From NCBI GenBank assembly GCA_902780985.1, contig CACZHN010000081.1, forward strand, positions 748-10,719: a stretch of 9,972 bases of DNA, written 5' to 3'. Shown here piece by piece: positions 1 to 6,606 of the stretch (positions within the stretch are counted from its first letter, which is position 1; every line of letters begins with the position of its first letter). The notes under the pieces are model-generated. The model saw nothing but the letters and a program-made list of their open reading frames with translations. It ran no database searches and was not told where the DNA came from. The DNA is from an uncultured Lachnospiraceae bacterium (GTDB lineage: Bacteria > Bacillota_A > Clostridia > Lachnospirales > Lachnospiraceae). A program made the position numbers and the translations under genes.

Positions 1-16
1 TTATACGATTTGCCAC
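1..16 (-). CDS. 5' end of a further minus-strand gene (partial, GTG start)
   Basis: Only five codons are visible before the window edge: GTG GCA AAT CGT ATA (M-A-N-R-I), so no function can be assigned. The start is proposed because a full AGGAGG lies at 29-24 with a 7-nt spacer to the GTG at 16-14. Two terminator-like hairpins lie just upstream and leave no room for a promoter between the second U-tract and the ribosome binding site. Expression would therefore need read-through or conditional opening of these hairpins. The call rests on the ribosome binding site alone. Confidence 0.45.
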
Positions 17-23
17 GACAGCA

Positions 24-29
24 CCTCCT
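24..29 (-). promoter_or_regulatory. Ribosome binding site AGGAGG
   Basis: A perfect anti-16S match on the minus strand, 7 nt before a GTG codon. It is the only evidence for the truncated gene at the left edge. Confidence 0.6.
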
Positions 30-42
30 TCCGCTGAAAATG

Positions 43-67
43 AAAAATGCCCGGATAGATCCGAGCA
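43..67 (-). terminator. Terminator-like hairpin 2 of a tandem pair
   Basis: On the minus strand TGCTCGGAT (67-59) pairs with ATCCGGGCA (56-48), a near-perfect stem with one G-T pair and a tight loop, followed by TTTTT at 47-43. It stands 14 nt before the AGGAGG of the edge gene, so it could also act as an attenuator in that gene's leader. Confidence 0.6.
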
Positions 68-69
68 TG

Positions 70-99
70 AAAAAGGCATCAGCCGATATGACTGATGCC
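70..99 (-). terminator. Intrinsic terminator, hairpin 1 of a tandem pair
   Basis: On the minus strand GGCATCAG (99-92) pairs perfectly with CTGATGCC (82-75) around a 9-nt loop, followed by TTTTT at 74-70. It begins 30 bp after the stop of the broken ABC ATPase. Because the end of that reading frame looks like the tail of a dehydrogenase gene, this terminator probably originally belonged to the dehydrogenase gene. Confidence 0.75.
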
Positions 100-128
100 A
101 AATAAAAATGTTGTTTTGTTATTGGAAT

Positions 129-527
129 CTATAAGGCGTGCCCGCCAGATACCTTTATAACCTGACCTGTCAGCATTCCCGTGCTGACGGCGTTATCCAT
201 AATGCTCATGCTGTCTACCAGATGAATCTGCTGAAATACAAATCCGCAGTGGCGTCTTCTGAAAACTGCCAGCTTATCGTCGTTCATTCCCGTTATAGTT
301 TCACCGGCATATTCTATGGTTCCGAGACTCGGTTTATCCATTCCCGATAATGCATAGAGAAGCGTTGATTTGCCCGCTCCCGAAGATCCCATGATAACCG
401 TGAAATCACCTTTATATATTTCCATATCCAGATTTTTCAAAACATGCTGCTGCTTTCCACCCACCGAAAAGCTCTTTGACAGTTTATCTGTTTTGATAAT
501 TACTTCTTTACTGCTATGCTCTTTCAT
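129..527 (-). pseudogene. Truncated ABC transporter ATPase (MacB/LolD/BceA-like) with a foreign C-terminal tail
   Basis: The 132-residue product starts as a normal ABC ATPase of the kind that works with FtsX-type permeases: Walker A GSSGAGKST at residues 47-55 and Q-loop FVFQQ at 96-100 followed by an IHLVDSMSIMDN stretch typical of the family. A full protein is about 220-250 residues. The signature LSGGQ, Walker B, D-loop and H-loop are all absent, so it cannot hydrolyse ATP in the usual way. From about residue 118 the sequence reads LTGQVIKVSGGHAL and stops. This resembles the conserved C-terminus of FabG-like short-chain dehydrogenases (TGQvi.VdGG), not an ABC protein. No permease gene follows. 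Its ATG overlaps the stop of the DUF3592 gene as ATGA, so it was translationally coupled. I infer a deletion that fused two genes in frame; an assembly join is the main alternative. Confidence 0.8.
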
Positions 528-988
528 TTTTCCACCCTTTCCTTACGCTTCTTTTTCGTATAGATAAACAAACCTGCCTGCAGTCCTACAAACAATCCCC
601 ACAGCGCATCTCCCTGCAGATCTTTATAGATCTTATCCAGCAGCAGTACATTTTCAGGATTCTTAGGATCATAGGATATTTCTGTAGTCTCCATTTTTCT
701 ATACCTGTACCAGCCCTGTAAATGCATCTCTTCGTTGTACTCTGTACCATCCACATCATATCTGAGTCTTAAATCCGTTGCTTTATATGAGCTCTGCTTA
801 CGTGCCCCAGACTTAATTCTTTTATTAACCACATCGGTGACTACTGCATCAGTCTTTACACCGGAGACATAATCTACTATCTCTTTTACTGCCAGTATGC
901 TTATTATGACCGTGATTATTATCATAACAGCCAGGTAGATTTTTACCCAATTATTATTCCGTAAAAACCAATTCTTTTGCTTTTCCAT
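524..988 (-). CDS. DUF3592 family small membrane protein
   Basis: A 154-residue protein of unknown function. One helix lies at about residues 15-36 and a second at about 128-143, with a roughly 90-residue domain between them that holds the usual DUF3592 pattern: LRYDVDGTEY, then a W (residue 93), then EISYDPKNPENVLLL. The tail KKKRKERVEK is positively charged, so both ends are probably cytoplasmic. The chosen ATG at 988 has GGAGG at 998-994 with a 5-nt spacer; an in-frame ATG at 1018 adds ten residues but lacks a ribosome binding site and lies in the hairpin loop. The gene overlaps the ABC ATPase by 4 bp and follows a two-component system, suggesting it is an accessory of that transport and sensing locus. 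Family assignment is fairly sure; its role is not known. Confidence 0.8.
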   Translation of the reverse strand: MEKQKNWFLRNNNWVKIYLAVMIIITVIISILAVKEIVDYVSGVKTDAVVTDVVNKRIKSGARKQSSYKATDLRLRYDVDGTEYNEEMHLQGWYRYRKMETTEISYDPKNPENVLLLDKIYKDLQGDALWGLFVGLQAGLFIYTKKKRKERVEK

Positions 989-993
989 ATTCT

Positions 994-998
994 CCTCC
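994..998 (-). promoter_or_regulatory. Ribosome binding site GGAGG deciding the DUF3592 start
   Basis: GGAGG sits 5 nt before the ATG at 988 on the minus strand. The longer in-frame start at 1018 has no such site. Confidence 0.7.
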
Positions 999-1007
999 AT
1001 AAAAATA

Positions 1008-1031
1008 GGACCATACATTTCTGTATGATCC
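1008..1031 (-). terminator. GAAA-loop hairpin with T-run between the kinase and DUF3592 genes
   Basis: On the minus strand GGATCATACA (1031-1022) pairs with TGTATGGTCC (1017-1008) with one mismatch, closing a GAAA tetraloop, and is followed by TATTTTTA. This is terminator-like and would end the upstream kinase transcript. It lies close to the DUF3592 ribosome binding site, so it may instead act as an attenuator or operator in the leader. Confidence 0.5.
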
Positions 1032-1032
1032 C

Positions 1033-1057
1033 AGTATATTCCTCAAGAGTTCTTAAA
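1033..1057 (-). promoter_or_regulatory. Possible promoter or regulator site before DUF3592-ABC
   Basis: The minus strand has TATACT at 1038-1033, a good -10 hexamer, but no clear -35 at 16-18 bp. Just upstream TTTAAGA (1057-1051) and TTGAGGA (1046-1040) match at 5 of 7 positions with an 11-bp period, the spacing of OmpR-family operators. The second heptamer lies only 1 bp from the -10 hexamer. The promoter is weakly supported. Confidence 0.25.
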
Positions 1058-1089
1058 TCTTTGTCTGTTTTTTAATTAATTTTAAAATC

Positions 1090-2370
1090 TCATCCCATCT
1101 TTACTCTTATGGTTACTGTGAGACCGCCGTCCCGGTTGGTGCAGGCCAGGCCGCCGCCCATCTTTTCCAGGAGGTAGCCGGATATGTAGAGGCCGAGGCC
1201 GGAGCCGTCTTTACCCTGTGCGTTGGAGCCTCTCTTAAACTTTTCGGTTATCATCTCCAGTTCGGATTCCGGGACTCCGCCGCCCTTGTCGCTTATATCT
1301 ATGGCGAAGATCTTCTTATCTTCGAATCGGCTGGTGATCTCGATATCCGTTCCCGCATATTTATAGGAGTTGGCTATTATATTGGTTATAACCTGATTGA
1401 TGCGCAGTCTGTCACAGACTATAACCGCATCTTTTATATCAAGTTTTTTAACCCGCTTCATGTAATCGGCTTCTCTCACCATCTGTATCAAGTCCTTTGA
1501 TGAAAGGTCCTCCGGATTTACTTCCAGCTGTTCCAGTTCTTCAAGGGTTGCATGGAAGAGATTGGATATCAGTTTATCTATCTGATCCGCCTTGCCGTTT
1601 ATCGAAGCTATGGTTTCTCTCTGCATATCATCCGCTGCATTAAGGCTCATTACATCCGCCATGGCCTTGATGGATGCCACAGGTGTCTTTATATCATGGG
1701 ACAGCTCCGCCACAAGTTCCTTTCGGCTTCTGACCGCGGCTTCTTCCCTCTCTCTTGACGCCTTCAGTTCTTCACGCATGATGTCGAAGGCTTCGGTAAA
1801 GTCTCCGAATGCATTTCCTTTATCCATTTCCAGAGGAGTCTCCAGATCTCCCGAGGCAACTCTGGTGGCAAACTTCTTCATCTTTGCAAAAGGCTCTGTG
1901 ACCCTCTTCTTCATGTATATCATATAGATGATGATCATAAGCAGCGCTCCCGCCATCAAAAGTCCGGCTGTCAGTGCATACTTTACGCTGTTGGCCTTCA
2001 GCTTTTCTCCGGAAGCATTATGGATGATCAGCTTTCCAACCACAGTTCCGTCTACTTCAATATCACGGATAATGTCATAATGCACGGTAGCCGCCGATAC
2101 ACTGTCCGCCATGTCTTCCCGTGTAAGCATAAGTACCTTAGATGAACTGTCTATGACAGCATAATCGAAGGATGTTTCCCGCTGCGCTAGTTCCCTCTCT
2201 TTTCCGCTTATCTCATCCCAGTTATCCTGAAGGCTTATGATAAAACGGTTTATCTCGGTGGCATCCGCATTCAGTTCACTATAATCACCGCCCTTTGCAA
2301 TCCTTATACAAATGGCGGTGCTCATGATAATAAACAGTATTATATATATGATCAGGTATCTAATCTTCAT
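1090..2370 (-). CDS. Two-component sensor histidine kinase (HAMP, HisKA, HATPase_c)
   Basis: A 426-residue membrane kinase expected to autophosphorylate and pass phosphate to the response regulator encoded 15 bp upstream. Helix 1 is at about residues 5-23, an extracytoplasmic sensor of about 100 residues follows, helix 2 is at about 132-153, and a HAMP domain runs to about 205. The phosphoacceptor is H225 in ELSHDIKTP. The ATP-binding domain has the N-box with N334, the G1 box DKGGG (361-365) and GSGLGL (389-394), so all catalytic motifs are intact. The sensor domain is much longer than the roughly 25-residue loop of BceS-type kinases, so it probably senses a ligand directly. The ATG at 2370 has GGGAAGG a few bases upstream. 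Part of the ATP-binding coding region (about 1120-1260) is visibly richer in GC than its surroundings. The signal is unknown. Confidence 0.93.
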   Translation of the reverse strand: MKIRYLIIYIILFIIMSTAICIRIAKGGDYSELNADATEINRFIISLQDNWDEISGKERELAQRETSFDYAVIDSSSKVLMLTREDMADSVSAATVHYDIIRDIEVDGTVVGKLIIHNASGEKLKANSVKYALTAGLLMAGALLMIIIYMIYMKKRVTEPFAKMKKFATRVASGDLETPLEMDKGNAFGDFTEAFDIMREELKASREREEAAVRSRKELVAELSHDIKTPVASIKAMADVMSLNAADDMQRETIASINGKADQIDKLISNLFHATLEELEQLEVNPEDLSSKDLIQMVREADYMKRVKKLDIKDAVIVCDRLRINQVITNIIANSYKYAGTDIEITSRFEDKKIFAIDISDKGGGVPESELEMITEKFKRGSNAQGKDGSGLGLYISGYLLEKMGGGLACTNRDGGLTVTIRVKMG

Positions 2371-2385
2371 AGTGCCTTCCCGCGG

Positions 2386-3105
2386 TTACGCTTCCGTATT
2401 AAAGATGAATCCCACGCCCCAGACCGTTTTTATGAACTTCGGATTTCCCGGGTCGTCTTCTATCTTCTCTCTTAAATGTCTGATGTGCACGTTCAGCGTC
2501 ACATCACCCACAAACTGGGTATCCCATATCTTCTCGAAGAATTCGTCCTTCGATATGACTCTGTTGGGGTTGTTCAGCATGTAGACCAGAAGCTTATACT
2601 CCATGGCCTTCAGCGGCGTGTCGAGGCCATTCTTTTTTACGGAGGCGCTCTTCAGGTTGACCACTGCATTTCCGAGGGTTACGGTTCCTTCCGAATCCTT
2701 GGATTTATCGGATTTCTCCTCCGCAGCCTTACCTTCACTCTCCTCATATCGCTTCAGCTCTGCCTTAACCTTAGCCAGCAGAACTCCCAAAGAATAAGGC
2801 TTACAAATGTAATCGTCCCCTCCGATACTGAGGCCCAGCAGCATATCATCCTCCGCCGATCTGGCGCTTATAAAGAATATCGGAATATTCATGGTCTGTC
2901 TGATGGTCCGGCACAGCTCAAATCCGGAATCCTCTCCCAGATTGATGTCCAGAAGCACCAGTGAGCAGGTATTCTCCTCGAAGAATTCCAGTGCGGACTT
3001 CGCATCCAGAACATATGCCGTTTCCACTCCCGACAGATTAAAATACTTTGCCGTATATTCGGAAAGCTCCACTTCGTCATCAACTACAAGTACGCTGTAA
3101 TGCAT
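2386..3105 (-). CDS. OmpR/PhoB-family response regulator
   Basis: A 239-residue DNA-binding regulator. The receiver domain (about residues 3-118) has the acidic pair D9/D10, phosphoacceptor D53 in LLDINLG, switch residue S80 and K102 in CKP. A winged-helix output domain spans about 141-237 with the usual recognition region (DVTLNVHIRHLREKIE) and ends in TVWGVGFIF. The linker at about 119-140 is unusually long and rich in Lys, Glu and Ser. The ATG at 3105 has AGGAGG with a short TTGGT spacer. The stop lies 15 bp before the partner kinase. A terminator hairpin stands right upstream; I found no convincing promoter between it and the start, so the origin of its transcript is unclear. Likely targets are its own locus and the DUF3592-ABC genes. 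Confidence 0.93.
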   Translation of the reverse strand: MHYSVLVVDDEVELSEYTAKYFNLSGVETAYVLDAKSALEFFEENTCSLVLLDINLGEDSGFELCRTIRQTMNIPIFFISARSAEDDMLLGLSIGGDDYICKPYSLGVLLAKVKAELKRYEESEGKAAEEKSDKSKDSEGTVTLGNAVVNLKSASVKKNGLDTPLKAMEYKLLVYMLNNPNRVISKDEFFEKIWDTQFVGDVTLNVHIRHLREKIEDDPGNPKFIKTVWGVGFIFNTEA

Positions 3106-3123
3106 ACCAACCTCCTATATCTC

Positions 3124-3153
3124 AAAAAATGTGCCACATCAGTGGCACATTTT
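3124..3153 (-). terminator. Strong bidirectional terminator hairpin
   Basis: AAAATGTGCCAC (3126-3137) and GTGGCACATTTT (3142-3153) are a perfect 12-bp inverted repeat around a 4-nt loop, with A/T tails on both sides. On the minus strand it ends the PBP1-GGDEF/GNAT operon, 18 bp after the GNAT stop. It closely resembles the hairpin at 5604-5633. Confidence 0.88.
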
Positions 3154-3170
3154 ATGTCAACTAATTCTTA

Positions 3171-3614
3171 TTATAATCGCTTTATAAATCTCAGCTGATT
3201 CTTTTCGGATGTATATCCGAGATGCTTATAAAATTCATGAGCTCCGCTTCTGGATGCGCCGGAATTAAGTCTCATAAGGGCGATATCATTTTCATTTGCC
3301 CACTCCTCGGCTTTTTCTACCAGAGCTTTGCCTATTCCTTTTTTTCTGAACCTGCTGCTTACCGCAAGTCCCAGAATATTTGCCATTGTCTCAAAGTATA
3401 AAGTATTATACCTTTCAACATGGATAAATCCGGCGATAGCATCGTCCACTACCGCAACAAATACCGCTTCTCGCTCCGGCTCAAGCTGATTTATCCTCAT
3501 CTTTACCAGAGTCTTGTCGCACTGATATCCCAGATCCTCACAGCATATCAGGCATACCTTGGCCGCATCGGTTTCCGCCACCGGCCTTACAATAACAGTA
3601 TCCATACTGTCCAT
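3171..3614 (-). CDS. GNAT family N-acetyltransferase
   Basis: A 147-residue single-domain protein predicted to move an acetyl group from acetyl-CoA to an amine; the substrate cannot be told from sequence. Motif A is clear: beta-4 ILGLAVSSRFRKKGIGKAL (residues 80-98), with the pyrophosphate-binding R90-K-K-G93-I-G95. A conserved late tyrosine is present in HEFYKHLGY (about 129). The length matches a minimal GNAT fold. The ATG at 3614 has a GGGGG stretch 9-10 nt upstream; a second ATG three codons later has no site of its own. It starts 15 bp after the diguanylate cyclase stop and shares its terminator, so the two are probably one transcript. It is intact with no sign of damage. Confidence 0.88.
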   Translation of the reverse strand: MDSMDTVIVRPVAETDAAKVCLICCEDLGYQCDKTLVKMRINQLEPEREAVFVAVVDDAIAGFIHVERYNTLYFETMANILGLAVSSRFRKKGIGKALVEKAEEWANENDIALMRLNSGASRSGAHEFYKHLGYTSEKNQLRFIKRL

Positions 3615-3629
3615 ATTTAATTACCCCCG

Positions 3630-5546
3630 TTACTCTGAGGTGTTACTCATGTCACCGTCAATTAACTTATGATATTTCTCCTTCTCATCATACATAGATT
3701 TATCGGCTTTATCTATGTAATCCTTAATAGTTCCCTTATCATCCGGCTCTATTATAGTATATCCGATACTTGCATGAAGCAGGAATTCCAGATTATGAGA
3801 ATTGAAATCCTTGGTCATGTTCTCATTCAGATTTTTAACACCGGCTTCGATCTTACTTATCTCAGGACAAGGTCCCACAGCTATAAACTCATCTCCGCCG
3901 TACCTGCCGAAAAGCCATCCGTCCGGCGCATGCTTCTTGAAAGCTTCCGCCGTGGCCTTTATGGCGAAATCGCCCTTCAGGTGGCCGTAGACATCATTTA
4001 TAGTCTTCATACGGTCAATATCCGCAAAGACGAAGATGGAACGCTTTCCCTCTTCTTTCTGCTTCGATATAAATTCATACAGAACCTTCTCGCATCCCGT
4101 ACGGTTGTAAAGTCCGGTAAGTGCATCCGTCATATAGATACGTCTCAGTTTCTTATTTTTTCTATCCAGGAAGATATGACGCCTCATACTGAAAAGCAGG
4201 GCATTCATGCTCTTCACATACTTGCTGAGTCCTATATCATACATGATCTCCGGATGGTTCTTAATTGCCACATAGCCTATGATATAGTTCAGATAATTCA
4301 GCGGAGCAAAGACAAATGTATTCGACTCCCCTTCTTTATGAACATATTCCGGATAAAGCTGTCTGGAATCAAAATGATAGATGGTCTTCTTCTCACCGTC
4401 TCTTAATTCATACAGTACATCCATGTCGGAACTGTATCCTCTGATCCTGTCAGGATATTCATCATCATCCATTTCAAAGAACTCAGGCTCTGTACAGAGA
4501 CAGTAGTCATTTCCGAACATCGGGATATCCGGAATATTTCCCATTCCTTTGTTGTAGAAATCCGTCTTTCGGGTTGAAAGTGAAAGAGGTATCTGCAATC
4601 TCTGGAAATGCAGGTCCATGATACTGTTCTTAAGATTATCGAAGTAAGTATTTCTTATACTTAAAAATCTGTTCCTGTCGATTTCAGGATCTGCTTTACA
4701 TCCGCAGCTTTCCGAAGGAACAAAATATGAATCATAGGTTTCGACAAAACGCTCTTCCGGATGTGCCATCTGATACTTAAGCTTATCGTAGGCGATTTCT
4801 CCGAACTTATCCCAGCCTCTGGAAACCGTTGCCATAATAGGGAATGTTCTCTGACCGTCCTTTATCATATCAAAGCCTGTCAGAAGAACGTCCTTCGGCG
4901 CATCAAATCCGTGTTCGACCAGTGCATAATTGCTTCCCAGTGCTAAAAGATCGTTGGCACATACTATGGCATCCGGCAGTTCCTTACCCTCATTCAGATA
5001 ATTGTTCATTGCAAGATATCCGCCATAGAAACTGAAGTCACCGTCTACCTCATCAAAAAGTTCCAATCCGTGTTCTTTGAGCACGTCAATAAGCGCCTGA
5101 CGCCTTGTCAGGTTCTCAACATTTCCCTTTACACCGTTAACATACACGAATCTTTTAGCTCCGTGATGTTCTACCAGATGTTTTGCAAGATCGTATACAC
5201 CTTTATAATTCTCGGATTTAATACATGACATGTCGGGGACTTCGACTTCGAGTGAAAGCATAGGAACGCCTGCCCGCTGAAAACGAGCGCAGACGCGCTC
5301 CTGTTCATCAGGAAAGTTATAAGTGTTTGTGAGCATAATAGCGCCGTCAAAATCGGCGGGATCCGGTAAGTGGAATATGTTGAGCTGGCACTTGTTCTGC
5401 AGTTCATGATCCATCTGAGATGTGTAAGTTACAAATACAAATATGTCCACCCCGTCTTCTTTTGCTTTTTTTTGCAGCCCCGTAATTACGAGTTCAATGA
5501 ATTCATTGCTGAATCCATTTGTAAAAACAGCAATTCTATTATTCAT
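3630..5546 (-). CDS. Cytoplasmic PBP1-like sensor / GGDEF diguanylate cyclase
   Basis: A 638-residue protein predicted to make cyclic di-GMP from two GTP. Residues 1 to about 285 resemble a LacI/PBP1-type periplasmic-binding fold (ITGLQKKA, GFDMIKDG), but with no signal peptide and no DNA-binding head, so a cytoplasmic ligand is expected. This part ends in an ESCGC motif (279-283), common in this architecture and possibly metal- or redox-related. A middle domain (about 295-460, GAF-like at best) leads by a helix into the GGDEF domain from about 470: DALTGLYNR, metal-binding D509/D511 and the active-site GGDEF at 550-554. The inhibitory RxxD site is replaced by PDGW at 541-544, so product feedback through the I-site is not expected. 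The start at 5546 is preferred over an upstream ATG at 5627 because the latter lies in a terminator and before the promoter. It is followed by GNAT after 15 bp. Confidence 0.92.
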   Translation of the reverse strand: MNNRIAVFTNGFSNEFIELVITGLQKKAKEDGVDIFVFVTYTSQMDHELQNKCQLNIFHLPDPADFDGAIMLTNTYNFPDEQERVCARFQRAGVPMLSLEVEVPDMSCIKSENYKGVYDLAKHLVEHHGAKRFVYVNGVKGNVENLTRRQALIDVLKEHGLELFDEVDGDFSFYGGYLAMNNYLNEGKELPDAIVCANDLLALGSNYALVEHGFDAPKDVLLTGFDMIKDGQRTFPIMATVSRGWDKFGEIAYDKLKYQMAHPEERFVETYDSYFVPSESCGCKADPEIDRNRFLSIRNTYFDNLKNSIMDLHFQRLQIPLSLSTRKTDFYNKGMGNIPDIPMFGNDYCLCTEPEFFEMDDDEYPDRIRGYSSDMDVLYELRDGEKKTIYHFDSRQLYPEYVHKEGESNTFVFAPLNYLNYIIGYVAIKNHPEIMYDIGLSKYVKSMNALLFSMRRHIFLDRKNKKLRRIYMTDALTGLYNRTGCEKVLYEFISKQKEEGKRSIFVFADIDRMKTINDVYGHLKGDFAIKATAEAFKKHAPDGWLFGRYGGDEFIAVGPCPEISKIEAGVKNLNENMTKDFNSHNLEFLLHASIGYTIIEPDDKGTIKDYIDKADKSMYDEKEKYHKLIDGDMSNTSE

Positions 5547-5553
5547 TTTGCGT

Positions 5554-5580
5554 CCCCCATAGATAATCATATTATAACAA
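5554..5580 (-). promoter_or_regulatory. Extended -10 promoter and ribosome binding site for the PBP1-GGDEF gene
   Basis: The minus strand reads TGTTATAAT at 5579-5571: a consensus TATAAT (5576-5571) preceded by the TGn extension, which lowers the need for a -35 box. Transcription would start near 5564. GGGGG at 5558-5554 with a 7-nt spacer then serves the ATG at 5546. This placement rules out the longer start at 5627. Confidence 0.65.
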
Positions 5581-5601
5581 AATATGTATTTGAATAAAAT
5601 A

Positions 5602-5633
5602 AAAAAAATGTGCCACTGTCGCGGCACATTTTT
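5602..5633 (-). terminator. Intrinsic terminator of the LytTR-DUF3021 operon
   Basis: AAAAATGTGCC (5604-5614) pairs with GGCACATTTTT (5623-5633); one A-C mismatch and one further pair close a 4-nt loop. On the minus strand the stem runs into a long T-tract 8 bp after the DUF3021 stop. The stem and loop flanks are almost the same as the terminator at 3126-3153. Confidence 0.85.
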
Positions 5634-5640
5634 AATATAG

Positions 5641-6111
5641 TTATGTCAACTCGTTGTCTTCCGTATACATCTCATTTATCTCTTTTATGTCCTTCTTAAG
5701 ATCCCTATATGCCGCCGTAACTATGATCACATGGCATACCGCATATCCCGAAAGGGTTCCTATAAGGGCCGACGGATAATGGTGAAGCTGCCACAGGAAT
5801 ATGGTAACTCCTACGCAGAATCCTCCCGTTATCACAAAGTATATAAGGCTCTGGATCACAAATCCCAACCTCGGGACCTCATATATAAATGTAGTTGTCG
5901 CAAATACAAATCCTATCAATCCGTACAGGATGATATTCACGTAGGTTGCCATGACCGATGTCGGGAACAGTGCAATAAAGTTCGGCGACATGGATACAAA
6001 TCCTTCGGCACCGCACATATTTGCGATTATATCTATCAGAAGGTTGATGATCAGTCCGAAGAAAGCCGATATGGCAAAACTGAACAGTCCTCTTTTCAGT
6101 GATTCTTTCAT
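5641..6111 (-). CDS. DUF3021 family four-helix membrane protein, probable partner of LytTR regulator
   Basis: A 156-residue integral membrane protein with four hydrophobic segments at about residues 11-31, 57-77, 86-108 and 114-134, a short N-terminal tail and an acidic C-terminal cytoplasmic tail (about 136-156). Length and the MSPNFIALFPTS/IYEVPRLGFVIQ pattern fit DUF3021. In Bacillota this family is often encoded directly after a LytTR regulator; in streptococcal LytTR regulatory systems the membrane partner holds the regulator inactive. Here the ATG at 6111 overlaps the LytTR stop by ATGA, so the two are translationally coupled and very likely one unit. I infer that it is the membrane inhibitor or sensor of the LytTR protein; its signal is unknown. 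A terminator follows directly. Confidence 0.85.
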   Translation of the reverse strand: MKESLKRGLFSFAISAFFGLIINLLIDIIANMCGAEGFVSMSPNFIALFPTSVMATYVNIILYGLIGFVFATTTFIYEVPRLGFVIQSLIYFVITGGFCVGVTIFLWQLHHYPSALIGTLSGYAVCHVIIVTAAYRDLKKDIKEINEMYTEDNELT

Positions 6112-6569
6112 GCTCTGTTCACCGTCCTTTCCGATTGAAGTCTCGCCTTAAGCTTCGATACATTTCTTCTGGAAGCATAAGTCTCGTAACCGTTCTTCAT
6201 GATGATCCTGATGGTTCCCGTGATGCTCATATCAAGGCTTCTTATCTTCCTGATATTCACGATCTCCGACTTGGATATCCTGATAAAATGCTCCTTCGTA
6301 AGCTCCTCCAGCTCGTACAGCTTGTTGGGAACAACGTAGCACTCCTTCTCTCCCCTGGCCATAACTCTCTGGCCTTCCGAATAGAAGGAAATGATCTCCG
6401 CAGGAAGAAGCATACGGTGATTGCCCTTTTCATCCGTTCCCGGAATCTTCTCATCATACATCGTATGAAGCTCGGCTGAGATTCTCTTTACCTCGTCGCT
6501 TAACTCGTTACTGCAGATATGAAGTTCAATCTCTGAATATTTGCTGCTTATCTCGGTTTTGATATTCAT
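6108..6569 (-). CDS. LytTR-domain transcription regulator (no receiver domain)
   Basis: A 153-residue DNA-binding protein. The LytTR domain fills about residues 50-145: LLPAEIISFYSEGQ, then NKLYELEEL, then HFIRISKSEIVNIRKI and a final beta-rich part with NGYETYASRRNVSKLKARL. The first 50 residues are not a receiver domain, so control is not by phosphorylation but probably through the coupled DUF3021 membrane protein. The start at 6569 has GGAG at 6581-6578 with an 8-nt spacer; an in-frame ATG at 6626 lies upstream of the promoter -10 and lacks a ribosome binding site, so it is rejected. A strong promoter and two LytTR-type 9-bp repeats lie upstream, which suggests the protein controls its own operon. 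Confidence 0.92.
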   Translation of the reverse strand: MNIKTEISSKYSEIELHICSNELSDEVKRISAELHTMYDEKIPGTDEKGNHRMLLPAEIISFYSEGQRVMARGEKECYVVPNKLYELEELTKEHFIRISKSEIVNIRKIRSLDMSITGTIRIIMKNGYETYASRRNVSKLKARLQSERTVNRA

Positions 6570-6606
6570 AGCAAACTCTCCATCTCTCTTATCTGTGACT
6601 GATAAA

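Noticed and set aside
1..68. Small minus-strand frame starting at the ATG at 68 and running to the window edge
   Set aside because: It starts in the hairpin region without a ribosome binding site and its translation is low-complexity; the GTG frame with AGGAGG explains the region better.
3132..3160. TTGACA at 3160-3155 on minus as the -35 box of the RR at 3105
   Set aside because: The position 17 bp downstream is inside the terminator stem and reads GTGGCA, not a -10; the same TTGACA also accompanies the other terminator and two coding regions.
3669..4406. A 245-codon open frame on plus opposite the PBP1-GGDEF gene
   Set aside because: It lies wholly antisense to a gene with clear domains (including GGDEF), has no ribosome binding site and no recognisable protein features; it is a mirror of the coding strand's codon pattern.
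5547..5627. A 27-codon N-terminal extension of the PBP1-GGDEF protein
   Set aside because: The extension starts inside a terminator stem and upstream of the extended -10 promoter, and its ATG has no ribosome binding site.
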